This document shows positions 22,511 to 35,200 of a stretch of 64,000 bases of DNA, one piece after another. The position numbers and the translations under genes were made by a program. This stretch comes from Heliocidaris erythrogramma (lineage: Eukaryota > Echinodermata > Echinoidea > Camarodonta > Echinometridae), in the NCBI GenBank assembly GCA_025617745.1, contig CM046853.1, positions 31,175,313 through 31,239,312 on the forward strand, read 5' to 3'. Position 1 is the first letter of the stretch. Each line of letters opens with the position of its first letter. The notes under the pieces are model-generated. The model saw only the letters and a program-made list of their open reading frames with translations, had not been told where the DNA came from and made no database searches.

Positions 22511-22888
22511 GTTCTAAAGGCTTCTTTTTTTCTAAATCTAATAAAGCTCTTGGTGTGGTTTATACCTTGAAAACAATGTGAGGTATACAGATATTTGAAG
22601 GACGTTAAATTAAAAAAAAAGAGAAGAAAATTGAATCTTATGTGGCCAGAGTATCAAATTTTACTTACACTTTTGTACTTTGTAAAGTTGAATAGTGTGG
22701 AAGTTGGTTTGAATATGTTTTATGATATTTCCTACATCATCACTGATAAAATAGTAATTTGATTTTTGAATAAATGTCACCTTTTGGCATATTAAAGCCA
22801 TGAAATCAGTATTAGTAATTAATTCAGAAATTGAACCTTCCACTGCACAACATCTTCTCCTTGTCGGTATCTATAATCTATAATGGTT

Positions 22889-23051
22889 CTGGGGGTGTTT
22901 CATAAAGCTGTTCGTAAAGTTACGAATGACTTTACGAACGACTGGAACATGCTCTTGGGTGCTATACTAATCAGATTCTCAATCATTTAGCACAAGAACT
23001 GATCACCAGTCGTGCGTAACTTACGAACAGCTTTATGAAACACCCCCCTGG
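22889..23051. repeat. Palindromic MITE, second copy of the 565-741 family
   Basis: The ends GGGGGTGTTTCATAAAGCTG and the reverse complement CAGCTTTATGAAACACCCCC enclose about 120 bases. The same inverted arms and centre occur at 565-741, in opposite orientation relative to the asymmetric centre. Confidence 0.8.
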
Positions 23052-24030
23052 TACCTTAATGATGTGCATGCATTATGGAACTGCAGATTGTAGTTATTGC
23101 CAATCAAATGTGTCAAATACTTTCTATACGTGATGCATGACTTTTTCCATCATCATTTTCATTTATGGAAATAAAGAGATTATGATATACCGCTCCCAAC
23201 TTCAATATAATTTCGTTAAGTTATGATCAAGTGATTGAACATTACATTATCACACAAAAATTGTCTTCTTTTGGGGGTTTCGAATCCATTATCATTAATT
23301 TTACTCATGTGGGTGTGAGAATAGTGAATAGAATTGTGATGAAATTAGATGGGACGATAATTGGGCAAAAATGCGGTCAATAATAACTTTCAAATTTTCA
23401 TTCACAATGGCATCAATTTGATACCACAAACATTTATATTACTACAAAGTTCTGTTCTTTTTTTTTATGACAATGGAATACCGAAGTAAACTAAAAACTA
23501 TTCCGCCTTCGCTCTCTTTCTCTCTCTCTCTCTCTCTCTCTGACACGCAAACGAGCGCACATGTTGATCATCGAATTCTGGCAGAGAGGGCGAGTTTACC
23601 GCACATGCACAGTGCAGCTAAATAAAAATAAACATTTCACTCGTATGGTATCAGATATGATTCAGGAGACATTACAAGAGTTGGTTTTTTTTTGTAAACA
23701 CATCAGAAACATTATAAAGTTCTTTAATATCCAAATAGGAATAGGCAAAGACCTCTAAAACTCTTCATACTCAAGTTCAGTCATAGCACAAGTTGTTTTG
23801 GTATTTATGTAATGGGAAAAAAATCTATAATGACAAAGGAACATAAATGAGAATGAGGTCACATTGTATAGCCCTCAATGGCTCGGTGTGTTTTTTTAAT
23901 CAGACTCCCTCTCCCATCCCCACCCCTTGCCAGGGAATCCTGAATTTGCCACTGTGACTGGTGCACGGTAAGTATATCTCCAGGGTCCATGGTATCTCCA
24001 TGTGTGAATGATCTTTCCACATTCATGTCA

Positions 24031-24036
24031 TATAAA
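24031..24036 (+). promoter_or_regulatory. Candidate TATA box of gene B
   Basis: TATAAA lies 151 bases upstream of the gene B ATG, which would put initiation near 24060 and give a 5' UTR of about 120 bases. The motif is short and the DNA is AT-rich, so this is weak. Confidence 0.35.
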
Positions 24037-24181
24037 GTAGCTCGAACAAACTGCTTGCTATCATTTACATGACCCTAACTGTACTGCACATACACAAAGG
24101 GAATATCCAGTGTGTTCAGATTGAATTCTCGCCCTGTACGTGCACATCATTGCGTGGGATTGGTGCGTTATTCTGGTCAAA

Positions 24182-24840
24182 ATGTCGGTCAACTCTGAGA
24201 AAGAGGAGCTCCAGATGGACGAAATCAAAGAAAAAAATAAGACATACTTGTCGCATAAGCAAATCCTACTGATCGGCGTCATCTTCGTCGCGCTCCTCGT
24301 CACTGTCGGACTCATCTGCTACTACGTGCCCGACAGAGGTTGCGGACGGGAGAGGACCAACGGCGTAACGACACCTGGCGGCGGCATGACTGACCCCGTA
24401 ACAAGCGAATCCACCACGATGGCTAAACCGTCTGAACCATGGCCTGGCCGACTACCAACCGTCGTCCTGCCAGAATCATACGATCTCTTCCTCAAGCCCT
24501 ACATCAACGAAGACGATGTCGTTGGAACGAGTAACGCAAGATTCACCTTCGATGGACTCGTCACTATCCGTGTCCGATGCAACAACGCTACCAATCGCAT
24601 CACACTCCATGCTTTGGACATCACCATCAATTCCATTAGGGTCGTCATCATGGGCGATACTACAGATATATATCAATCGCATGAGAAGGAAGAGCTGTAT
24701 GACTTCCTCCATATCGATCTCAATGAAGACCTCGTTGTTGATGGAGTATATGATATCGAAATCGACTATCTAGGGCAGATAAATGCTGGACTATCAGGAT
24801 TCTACCGAACCAGCTACTTCACCGCTAACGGAACTCAAGT
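24182..24840 (+). CDS. Gene B exon 1: cytosolic tail, signal anchor, stalk and start of ectodomain
   Basis: The ATG at 24182 has A at -3 (GTCAAAATG). The frame stays open to 24140, but that start codon is GTG, so 24182 is chosen. The charged 27-residue tail is followed by the hydrophobic anchor [20 protein letters not shown] with no signal-peptidase site, a type II topology. Next come a Cys- and Thr-rich stalk ([14 protein letters not shown]) and the M1 N-terminal beta domain starting [18 protein letters not shown]. It ends [15 protein letters not shown] plus two bases before CAAGT|GTAAGT. Length is 659 nt. The corresponding exon of gene A lies left of the window. Confidence 0.94.
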
Positions 24841-26235
24841 GTAAGTAAATTTCTCATCCCCATGCCCCCCCCCCCTCTCTCTCTCTATCTCTCTTAAATT
24901 TTATATATAAACAATGAATATTCACTTGTTGGTGTAAAGTAAGAAATAGATGAATAATAATACGTAATCCATATATTAAAGCAAGAAAACCACTTTTCTC
25001 CCCCTCTACTATTAAGCCCGTATATATACTCAGATTACAACCCGACGCTGGGTTCAAGCACAGTCCAAACACTGCCAAAGCAGTAAGACCGAGCACTGGT
25101 TTTAACTGAATTATTGACATACGGACGCGGACCTTACAGTTTATGCGGTATACATATACCAGGGAAGTGTTAGAGAGACACTTCCCTGCATATACGGTGC
25201 AGACGATCAGCTGCATTGTAGAAGCTTAAACATTATTGCATGACTTTGTTCAACCAAGGCGGTTGAAATGTGTAGCAGAAAACGTAGAGTATTATAAACG
25301 GTAACAATTAACGCTGGAGCTTTGTAGAAATATATATTCATTTGCCACGACAAAAAGGCATTTTAAAATCAATTCCAATAGTTTTACATGAACCACACAT
25401 CAAAGGAGTGCTTGTGCCCCCTGGACGTCATTTTGTTGAAGGAACATTATGTCGATAAAACTTGCATTTTAGAGCATCCAAAAATGTTTTTTAATGAAAA
25501 GAAGGAATGCACGGATCTACGCCAATAGACGGAACCCCTTAATTGAGAACAACAATGCGAGCGAACGAATTTGATTCTATATCTTTGCTTTGAAATAATG
25601 GCATTTCTTATTTCCTTACTTCTAATCATTAAAGAATGTGATGGTATTTCAAGATCAAACATCATGAGTTGGGATAATTATTAGTTTTAAATTAATTATA
25701 TCGTAATTCTTATTTATTTTATCCACAAATATGGGGGGGGGGGTGATAATACAGGCCATTCCCCACCTCAATTTTTTTTTTTTTGTGATATATACCCCCA
25801 CCCCCCTGGGATCGACACCCATGGTAACAGGGGTGAGTGCAGGGAAAGGAGAGTTATTTTCCCCCTTCGCGCGTTATAATAATAATAATACGTAATCCAT
25901 ATATTAGAACAACTTTTCTCTTCTCTACTATTAACCCGTATATATACTGAGATTACAACCCGACGCTGGGTTCAAGCACAGTCTTGAGTTTATCCAAAGC
26001 AGTAAGACCGAGCACTGGGTTTGGTTTAACCCCCTTCGCGCGTTTTAGCAAATTTTTCTAGCCAGATAACGATAGCGCCTTTTTTAAGGCCTTTTTCTAG
26101 GCCTTTTTCTAGGCCTTTTTCTAGGCCTTGTTATCTCTCTTCCCCCGCTTTTTCGCTCTCGCTTTTTTTTTTTTTTTTAGTGGCTGAATCGGGGGGGGGG
26201 GGGGATGGACCCCCGGTGCCCCTCCCTATCTACGC

Positions 26236-26274
<39 letters not shown>

Positions 26275-29200
26275 TGGGTTTTTACAGACGTGTATCAATC
26301 AGATTTGATTATTTACGTCTGGGACCGACCTTTAACGTCACCATCCGAAAGACGTGACTCAGTCTCGAACCTGGGTCCGCTGAATCAGTTTATAACTTCA
26401 ACTGGTAGCTGGATTACAGGCGCACGCCACAACGCCCAGTGTAAAAGATGTCAGAGGTTTTAAAATTCGTTAGGGAGACATGTCTACCTACAACCACTCA
26501 ATGTTTTAGTCATTCCACTCTGCACTGTGGTCCGTTCAGACCACAAATTTAAGGGGTTTTCTTTATATTGTATAATGATCAGTGTTTTGCTTTCTAAGGA
26601 GAATGGGGCAAAAAATGTTGTTTACAGATTTCCCAGGAACGAGGCATTGACTTAGCACATTCTATTGTCATGTCTCTAACTGACTACAAAGGGGGTGAGC
26701 TTCATATGGAAATACAATAGCACGCACCTTTTTTCTAGAAATGATGCCAAAAACACCAAAAAGAGAAATTATGGGGAAAAATCGAATAAAAAAGCTAGAG
26801 GTGACTGGTATGCGCCTATGCTTTAAAAAAAAAGAACAAAAAGAGGGAAATTATAGCGAACTATTCAAAAAGATACTATCTTAATAAAATAGGTGCATGA
26901 GCAATTTTTATTTGATGTTCTTCCGTCTATGTACACAACATCGTTTATGACGAAATTCTAGGTATTACATGAAAGTGTTTTGCCTCAGGCCGTTCACTCA
27001 TCGTTGAAATCTCCTAGTACATGTATTATTCTGCTAATGTCTGATTTTGAAATTATCCGTCTTTTGTCAGATGAACTTTGGCTGAAACATCCGCGAAATC
27101 AGATATTAGGTGTTATGAAAAACTAAATCTAGGATTTAGAAAATAAGGGTACTTATTTCAAGTTCGTTCCAAAATTCTCCATGAAATACAGTGTGAGTCA
27201 GAAAAAATTCTGAATTGAGTATTGTATTAAAAATGTGGGATTAACAGGGTATTTTTAGCACGTATTGATATTCCTTTGTTTCAATGTCGTTGTTATACGG
27301 TTGAGTGCACAACAGCCATTGTTTGAAAGATAGTCAAAACTCATTTACGCCAAGTCGTATGATTACATGCTGAAGCAAAGACAATAACATTCACACATAT
27401 AATGAGCGTAAAGTTTATGCATACGTTTAATCAAGACAAATAAACATGAGAACCAATATATTAAATGAATAAATAACTAAAGCCAGAAATCATAATATTC
27501 AGTGATCTTCACTGAAAAGTCCCTTTTCATGGTCATTTGGACCCCTTGGACCCCCTTGGACCTAGCTTTCAATCTTCCACATGGCGTCCGTTTCTCTCGA
27601 TGCATTTCTGAGCTCAATGGAGCATTGCTGCCAAAACCCTACCAAGTGTCTGCTTGTCTTCTCGCAGATTGGTTGCTTCTCTGACGATTCGTTGCTGCAA
27701 GTCATCCAGGTCTGCAGGTGGGCTGCTGTACACCTTGGACTTCAGGAACCCCCAGATGAAGAAGTCCATGGGTGCTATGTATTGGAGATCTTGGGGCGAT
27801 TCCACAGGTTCGCCTTACGCTATGACTCAATTATCATTACAAAAGGCTTCCCTCCACATTGTGCAGTGAAATCCAAATCAGACAAGGCATTGTTGATGTT
27901 GGCGCAAATGGGTTTTCACCCAGACACATTACAGGCGCGGCTATACACCCCAATTAACTTCTTTGTAAGTCGTCAAAGCTTTTGAATTCCTAACGGCTAT
28001 CAAGCCCTCCGCTGAGCGAGGAGCAGAAATCCTCGAAAATTCACATTCTCGTATCTCCCTCATTCGGGCCTTAGATATCATGAAAATTCCAGAGTAGATA
28101 GGAAATGATGATATTATGCTTCATATTAATTTTCACTGAAAACGGTTGAGTATTTTTTGAGATATGATTATTTTTCTGTTTCGACACAAGTCTGGGACGA
28201 AATGAATATGCAAACAAATAACATATTGCTAAACTTTAAACTCCAGTCTCACTCCCTGGGCAGTTTCAAGTTTGCGCAGTTAGTAGTTTTGTGTAAAACT
28301 GCCATCAGAAATCGAAGACCTAACGTGAAAAATACTGAAATCCTTGCAATCTGATTGGCTGAGAGCAAATTTGTCGGCAACAATCACGGACAAGACACGC
28401 CCCCTGTTTAGCGTATACACTCGAGTTGAAGCCATCCTGCACGCGAAGAACGGTAAAGGGTTCATGAATGCATTGCCTTCGATTTTTTCCCGACATAACT
28501 GTTCGACGGATGATTATGAAAAGATATTTCGAGGATCCCCCTCAATATACTTTGATTTTTCATATGTGAAAGTTTTGATCTTGCGCAATGACAGCAAATG
28601 TGAAAAATAATGCTACATTTTCAGACTTTAAAGATCACATTGCAAGAAAATTCCATCAAATGAAAATAAATATTGGCTTAATACTTATCATTGCATAGAT
28701 GGCATAAATTATACAAGGTTATCCAAATTCAACGCTTGGAAACATTTGAATTAATGATTATTATCAATTATAAAACGGTAAAATACAGCCCCCGATATAG
28801 CAGCTGAAGAGCTCCTTGAACGCTGCTGAGATGTGTGACGACACACGAAGGACCAGTCCTGTCTAAGCAGACGATGTCCCGTAACATCTTACACATTTTT
28901 CAGTGCCTGTTTTGTCATCTCATCTTCACTTATTTCTCTTACTTGACTAGCTTCAGTCTTAATGTTAGTCTGTTGCCTCGCTCTTAACTTCGTGGATGGT
29001 ATTATTTTGATGAAAAATGCAGCGTTAAAAAAATAAAAGAATCAGTCACTTGTAAACAAAATAAGACGCCATTGTATTTTCAGCTGCTTGCACCGGGGCA
29101 TGTTCGGCGTTTCAAGAGGGAACGAATACAATCTGTGATATTATTCGGAGGGCTTTTCAATTTGAAAGTGGGGTTTATTTCATTGATCATTGACCTTCTC

Positions 29201-32200
29201 CTGTGTATTTACTATCAAACGGTTTTAGTTATCAGAATCAGTTCACTTTCCCTTTTAGAATGGTGTGAAATAAGGTCATGTTAAATATACCAAACTCTTT
29301 ATAATTTGATAAATAATTGCATTGCAATTACGTTCATTCATTATAGGACGTCGTCTGCTTAAGCAGGATCGATCCCTTGTGTGACGACATCAAAACATCG
29401 CTATATTTCTGGCGAATCCTCGGATATTCCAGATGCTTAGAAGAGCTTTTATTTATGTTGTTTTTATAATCATCAGATACGCAGTTGACATAAAGCTTAT
29501 ACGATTGCCATCTGTAAGCTTCCCAGTTTCTAGTGATACATTAATTGCCATATTTGTGATTTTCTTGCAATGTGATCTTTAAAAAAAAATATATGGCTCC
29601 TCATTTCTCCAAGTTTTCACAAATTAAAAAATGATTTGACTACGAGAGATACTAATTATGGGTTAGAGCAACTCTTATTCTGGAATTTGACGTTTAGTTC
29701 ATTTCATTTAGTTGTTTCTAGGGCGAGATTTCACAATTTAGCTGAGACTCTTCGGTAGCGGTTTTACAAATTGTTAATTGTAGTGTAGAGCCGCGACTGA
29801 TTAATTGATTCCTATCCAGTAAATTCATTACTGATTCCCTACAAAATCTGGTATCGAATAAAACTGGAAGAGTTATTCTATCTAACTGTGGTGCAAGAAT
29901 TATGATATTTCTATCCTATTTGTAATATAAGCATTTTAAAATGTGTAACAATTTTTCTGACTCGCACGGTACTGTAAATGTGGGCAGTTGGTCTGCCCGG
30001 GTCTTGTAACCGCAAGACCCAAGTTTGATTTTGTATGTTTGTTTTGCAAAACTGTAGTTTAACACTCAAACTATGATACTTTGATTGCTTTTGCTTTTAC
30101 TGTCAGTGATCTCCTGTATAAAATTATTGTCAACAAGCTGAAATCCCGGCTCGACCTCTTCCTCAAATCTGTCCAGTTCCCGATTATTGGCCGTGGCAAA
30201 GTTGTACGGCTAGCAAATTAGGTAAATAGTGTTAAAGCACGAAAATCACGATAATGGGCCTTAAACCCAGTTTCACCTAGATTCTAGGTATTGTCCATAT
30301 TCTTTGCCGTAAGCAAGATGCATCAAATAAGTCTAGTCCATTGTAGATGTGAAGTAAGACCGAAAAATCAGTCAGTTTCGTGAAGGGGTATTCCCGGGGG
30401 GTATTATGCTCCTCTGAAGCTGGGCGTCGCTCCGCCGAATCCCTCTATTAGCAAGCCCAATCTAAGGGGCCAAAGGTCAAAACATTATGTTGTGAATCTC
30501 CTCCAACTTGACAGTTGTTCATGTTTATTCGAGACCTACATCTACAGCACATATAAACATGATTGTGTCCACCACTCCATAAACAACGGCGAATGTGATC
30601 GGTGATTTCAAAACATAGCCGTGCTTAAAACAATGGACACGAGCAAATTTATGACGTTACAACACATTATTTTTCTATTCTTCATGATGTCATAATGCTG
30701 CATATAGTACGCAACTATATATGACGGTCACAAAATTATTATGGTACCCCTTAACGCTTTCAACATTTTGAAAGATTGTGTAATCTTTACATTCAAACAT
30801 GTTATTTACCAACATTTACTGGGAGAAAAACGGCTATGTTTTCCTGACACGGTTGTTCATTATAATCAGGAAATCAGTCCTATGCAAATGGACTATTAAG
30901 TACACCACATGAGATGTTTTTACATCATCATCTTAAAGTTCACGGTGATTTGTAACCTTTTTTTTCTACCGCAATAAATCATATATACCTACCTATTATG
31001 CCTGTAGTCTTGACTACGGGACCCCTTCGAGAATTATCACACATGTGTCACAAAATTGTGCGCACCCCCCGTAATCCTATTGTCCCCTTCGCCACTCACG
31101 CGCGTCAATACGCTACGGCCATCTTCCTCTTTCTTGCTCGCCCCCGACGAGTTAGGACGTATAGTCACAGCGCTCCTGAAATCAGGTCGTATAGTATCTT
31201 TTTGGTGCGCTTTTTCACATAGTTAAAGCACTTTTAGGTACCTATATTCGTTTAGATTATAGTACTTTGTGTTTTATTAGTCACTCTTGCCGATTGCAAG
31301 GGATTTTTTGATTCCCTTTCTTGGCATTTATTTTTCTCTTTCACGGTCAGCCCCACGTAGATATTTCCGTGTTTGCGGGTGTTTCCGTTTGTCACCGAGC
31401 CTTCGGGTTCGGTGTTTGTTCTTACGGTTTTTAGGCTGTGAAAATTTCTTTAGTGCGTATCTCCCAAATAAACTTTAGTTTTATTTACTGCATTCAGTTG
31501 AAGTATTTCTTAATTTGAAAAGTATACTTTATTGTCTGTTTTATTGCAGTGGTATGAATTCGGAAGAAGAAGCAGCTGGGTCAAGGAGACCTGCTTCTTC
31601 CGAAGAGTTGTCTAGCAAGACGACTCGGCCTTCCAGAACTACCGCTGTACTCGGGGGAGGGAGGAGGGCTAAAGGTAAGTTGCCTAGTGGTGTTCCCTTG
31701 CAGAGTTTGCCAGTTTCGGAGCTTGCGGCTTCGGGACGGGTGGCGTTAACTGAATCGGGATTGTCAACTCCGAAGCCTGTGGTTTCGGGGTGGGTGGCGT
31801 CAGATTCTAGTGGTTTGGATATCTCGAATCCAATCCCCCGGTCGCTGAGACCAGAGGGGGGGGGGGGCTGTTGTTTCCCGTACGGTAGCGTTCACTCGCT
31901 CTGATCCGTTAGGGGAGACGCGCCCCACTACTGCAGGGCAACCCACGGGCTTAGTCCATGTTGGTCTGGGTTCTCAAACCCTAGCCCCCGGCAAACGCCA
32001 TATGGGGGAACGAGTACTTTCTGGGCTGTCTCAGTTGCCAGCTGATGGGAATGCTCGAGCTAACAATTATGGACGCTCTTCGGAGCAACAGGTGTTTTCA
32101 CCTGAGTGCGTGACTACTAGTGCTCCCCTATTGCTGCTTTCGAGCGGTCCAATAGTGGGTTCACATGCCTTTAGTAGTCATCGGGCACATACCGAGTCAT

Positions 32201-35200
32201 CTCGGTCTGCCCACGCACTGGGAGCTTTTAGCTCCCAACCCATGGCTACGGCATCTTCTTGCCTAGCCAATATGGGTGATTTGGGCGATTCTCTAGGCTT
32301 ACGCCATGAGCGCTCCAATCCCTTTATGGGAAGTGAACGTCCCTCCGCGGAGGAATCGGTTCGTGTTTCCGAAGAGGCTTCGGGGATCCGAACGAATCCG
32401 ATTAAGCGTTCTAAGAAAAGGGTTTCGGCTACGACTATTGTCGAGCCAGCCAAGAAAAAGGCCAAGAAGAAGGCGAAAAGCGGCAAGGCTTTGCCGGCCT
32501 CTTGCCCGTCTGGCCTGGCTGACCCGGCTAGCTCCTCTCAAGCTGACATGTTCAGTATGATGCGGGCTTTTGCTCAGAATCAGGGTTGGTCCTTTGTACC
32601 GGCTTCTTCAACCCTGACTTCTGTCCCTATTCAGGGATCTCGCTTTGAGTCTGATCAGCCTTTTGTGGTTGATTCCTCTTTGTCTGAGACTGATTCGCAT
32701 GTGCCTCCTATTCCCGCGGCCCTTGGGGCTCCGCCGGGCGAGGAGACTTTTGGTGAACCATGCGGGGACCCGCCTGCGGAGGCCTTTGTTAGCGTTCCTG
32801 TGTCTCATTCCACTCGGGTGGAACCAGATTTGGATGCGTCCTCTCAAGCTTCGGTTCCCGAATCGCTTGGGCAGGCGGAGTCTCAATCGCTCAATCTCTA
32901 TGGAGTGGAAGCGATTGCTTTGTTGTCCAAATATCTCCCTGAAGTGCAGTCAACCCGCGCGCAGGGTTCGACTTCGCGTTGGAATTTCAAGCAGCAGGTC
33001 TCCTCTGAGGGTATTGCTCTTGAGGAGGTTTTCAAGCTGGAGTATGACCGCATTGAGGCCGCGGTGTTGGTTAAGCGATCTAATGCGGTCAGGGGTAAGG
33101 CCTTTGCCTTTTGTTCTCAGGACCAAGACAGCTTTTTCAAGGCTAAGATTCTTTCTCCTGAGATTTTAGAGGTTGGTCGTCGCTTGCGGGCGACTAATCC
33201 GCTTACCTCCGCTGCGTTCAGGGCGGAGGATAAGATTTGGTCTAATATTGAAAACCACATTAGGTCAGGGATGCGTTTGGCGGCTTTTCAAGGGCTTCTC
33301 TCCGACCTTAGGTCCAGGGCGGAGGAGTTGAATGTTACCGATGGTGACAAGCTGATTATTGACGACTTGCTGCATACTCTTTTTTGTCTGCAGTGGTCGC
33401 AGCTTTCCACAGCAGCTGCTTCGGCTACGTTCCGTCGCAGGACCTCGGCTCTCTCAGCACTGGGTGTTAGAGAGTCGGGCATTGCTCAACTTCTCCGAGA
33501 TGTTCCGTCTCGGGGTCCTTCGCTTTTTGGTGGTAAATTCGCTACGGTGTTTCAAAGAGAGATCGATGCGCGAAAGCAGATCTCGGATATGACTAAGCAG
33601 TTTCACACTAGCTCTAAGCCAACGCGGGCCCCTGTTCGGCGTAGACCTGCTGGTCCTGTTTCGGGTCAACGCAGTCGCGTGTCTAGGGTCCCGCCTCCTG
33701 AGCCTCAGCCAGCTCCGTCTCGTGGGAGAGGGAGTCGTGGCAGGGGCTTTTCGAGAGGTTCTCGTGGTAAGGCGATGGCTTCGCAGAAGGCCAAGCCTGG
33801 ATTTTGATGTTTTTCCCCGAGCGCTTGTTCGACCGAATGTGGTAGGTGGCCGACTTCATGCGTTTCTCCCCGCTTGGGAGGCCATCTCCGGGGACGTGTT
33901 TGTTCTCTCCGTCGTGCGAGACGGATTCTTCATAGATCTTTGCGCCTCGCTCCCCGGAGGGGCTATAAGAATTCGGTCACCTCCCATGTCTGCCCTGTCT
34001 CGGTCTCATGCTTCGAAGGAGATCGAGTCTCTTTTGGAAAAGAGGGCTATAGAAAGGGTAAGAGACAGGCCGTCTCTTTCCCTTTCTCCAATATTTGTTA
34101 TTCCCAAGCGCTCGGGAAAACTTCGTTTGATACTGAACCTAAAGAGGATAAACAAATTTATTCTTCCGGTTCATTTTCGGATGGAGACTCTTGCCTCCAT
34201 TCTTCCGTTGATCAAAAGGGAAGACTACGCGGTCTCGATAGATCTCAAGGACGCGTACTTTCACATTCCCATTCATCGCGCATCTCGCGATCTTCTGGGG
34301 TTCTCCTTCCTCTCGGAGACTTATCGTTTTCGGGCTCTTCCCTTCGGGCTGCGCCCGGCCCCTCGGGTTTTTACTCAAGTTGTAGCGGTGCTAGCGGCCT
34401 TTCTGAGGCGTCGCGGCCTGCGGTTGTTTTGTTACCTGGACGATTGGCTTCTCCTTGCGGAGTCGCGCGATCGTTTGTTGGACGAGACTCGTTTGCTCGT
34501 CTCTCTTACTCAAGACTTAGGTTTCCTAATAAATTGGGAAAAGTCAGAGTTAGTCCCCACTCGCAGCCCAGTTTTTCTGGGGGCGGTGTTAGACATAAGG
34601 AATCAGTTAGCTCGGCCCAGTCGAGACAGGATTCTCACCATTGTCTCTGCGGCTCGCAAGCTCTTGCTGGCCAGAAGAGTCTCGGCCAGACAGTGGCTCC
34701 AGTTTCTAGGTTATCTAGCCAGTCTAGTCGATGTTTTAGAGGACTGCCGGCTCCTCATGAGACCCTTTCAGAGACATCTCCTCAGGTTCTTCAAGCCGGG
34801 AAAAGACTCTCTTTTGGTCTGGATTCCAGTACCAGTAAAGATCAAGTCTCTTCTCGCTTGTTGGACGAGCGAGGTGTTTCTCGCGCGAGGCAGGTCCTTC
34901 TCTGTCCCTCTTCCGTCGATATCGGTTTCGACGGACGCCTCTCGGTTGGGGTGGGGAGGACACTGCAACGGCAGCACGGTTGCGGGGGATTGGTCTCATC
35001 TTGGGACTCTTCCTCATATCAATGTCCTGGAGTTTATGGCAGTTCTGTTGACCTTGCTCCATTTCAGAAGTCGACTTCTCAGTCGTTCGGTTCTGATTCT
35101 CACGGACAACGTTACTGTGGCGGCATATATCAATCGGCAGGGAGGCACTCGTTCGGTTGCCTTGAATGCCCTAGCAGCTCAGCTGTGGAGGTGGTGTCGT

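Larger units (their letters stand above)
20964..24030. other. Intergenic region between the two aminopeptidase genes
   Basis: No host gene is recognised. It contains the gene A 3' UTR, an AT-rich local duplication (about 21740-22130 and 22190-22510, both with the CGACTTTAT-CAATCGC block and a shared tail ending AATCAAAACGGG), a palindromic MITE (22889-23051) and a (CT)n run near 23513-23541. The rest is unassigned AT-rich DNA. Confidence 0.6.

Noticed and set aside
24140-24181. Upstream extension of gene B exon 1 to 24140
   Set aside because: The codon there is GTG. The ATG at 24182 has a good context and begins a normal cytosolic tail.
27581-27985. 134-codon plus-strand ORF
   Set aside because: It is the antisense of the transposase remnant, whose motifs are on the minus strand.
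32178-32886. Minus-strand and alternative-frame ORFs inside the DIRS gag region
   Set aside because: They are shadows of ORF1. Their composition (Arg/Leu/Ser runs) follows from its codon use.
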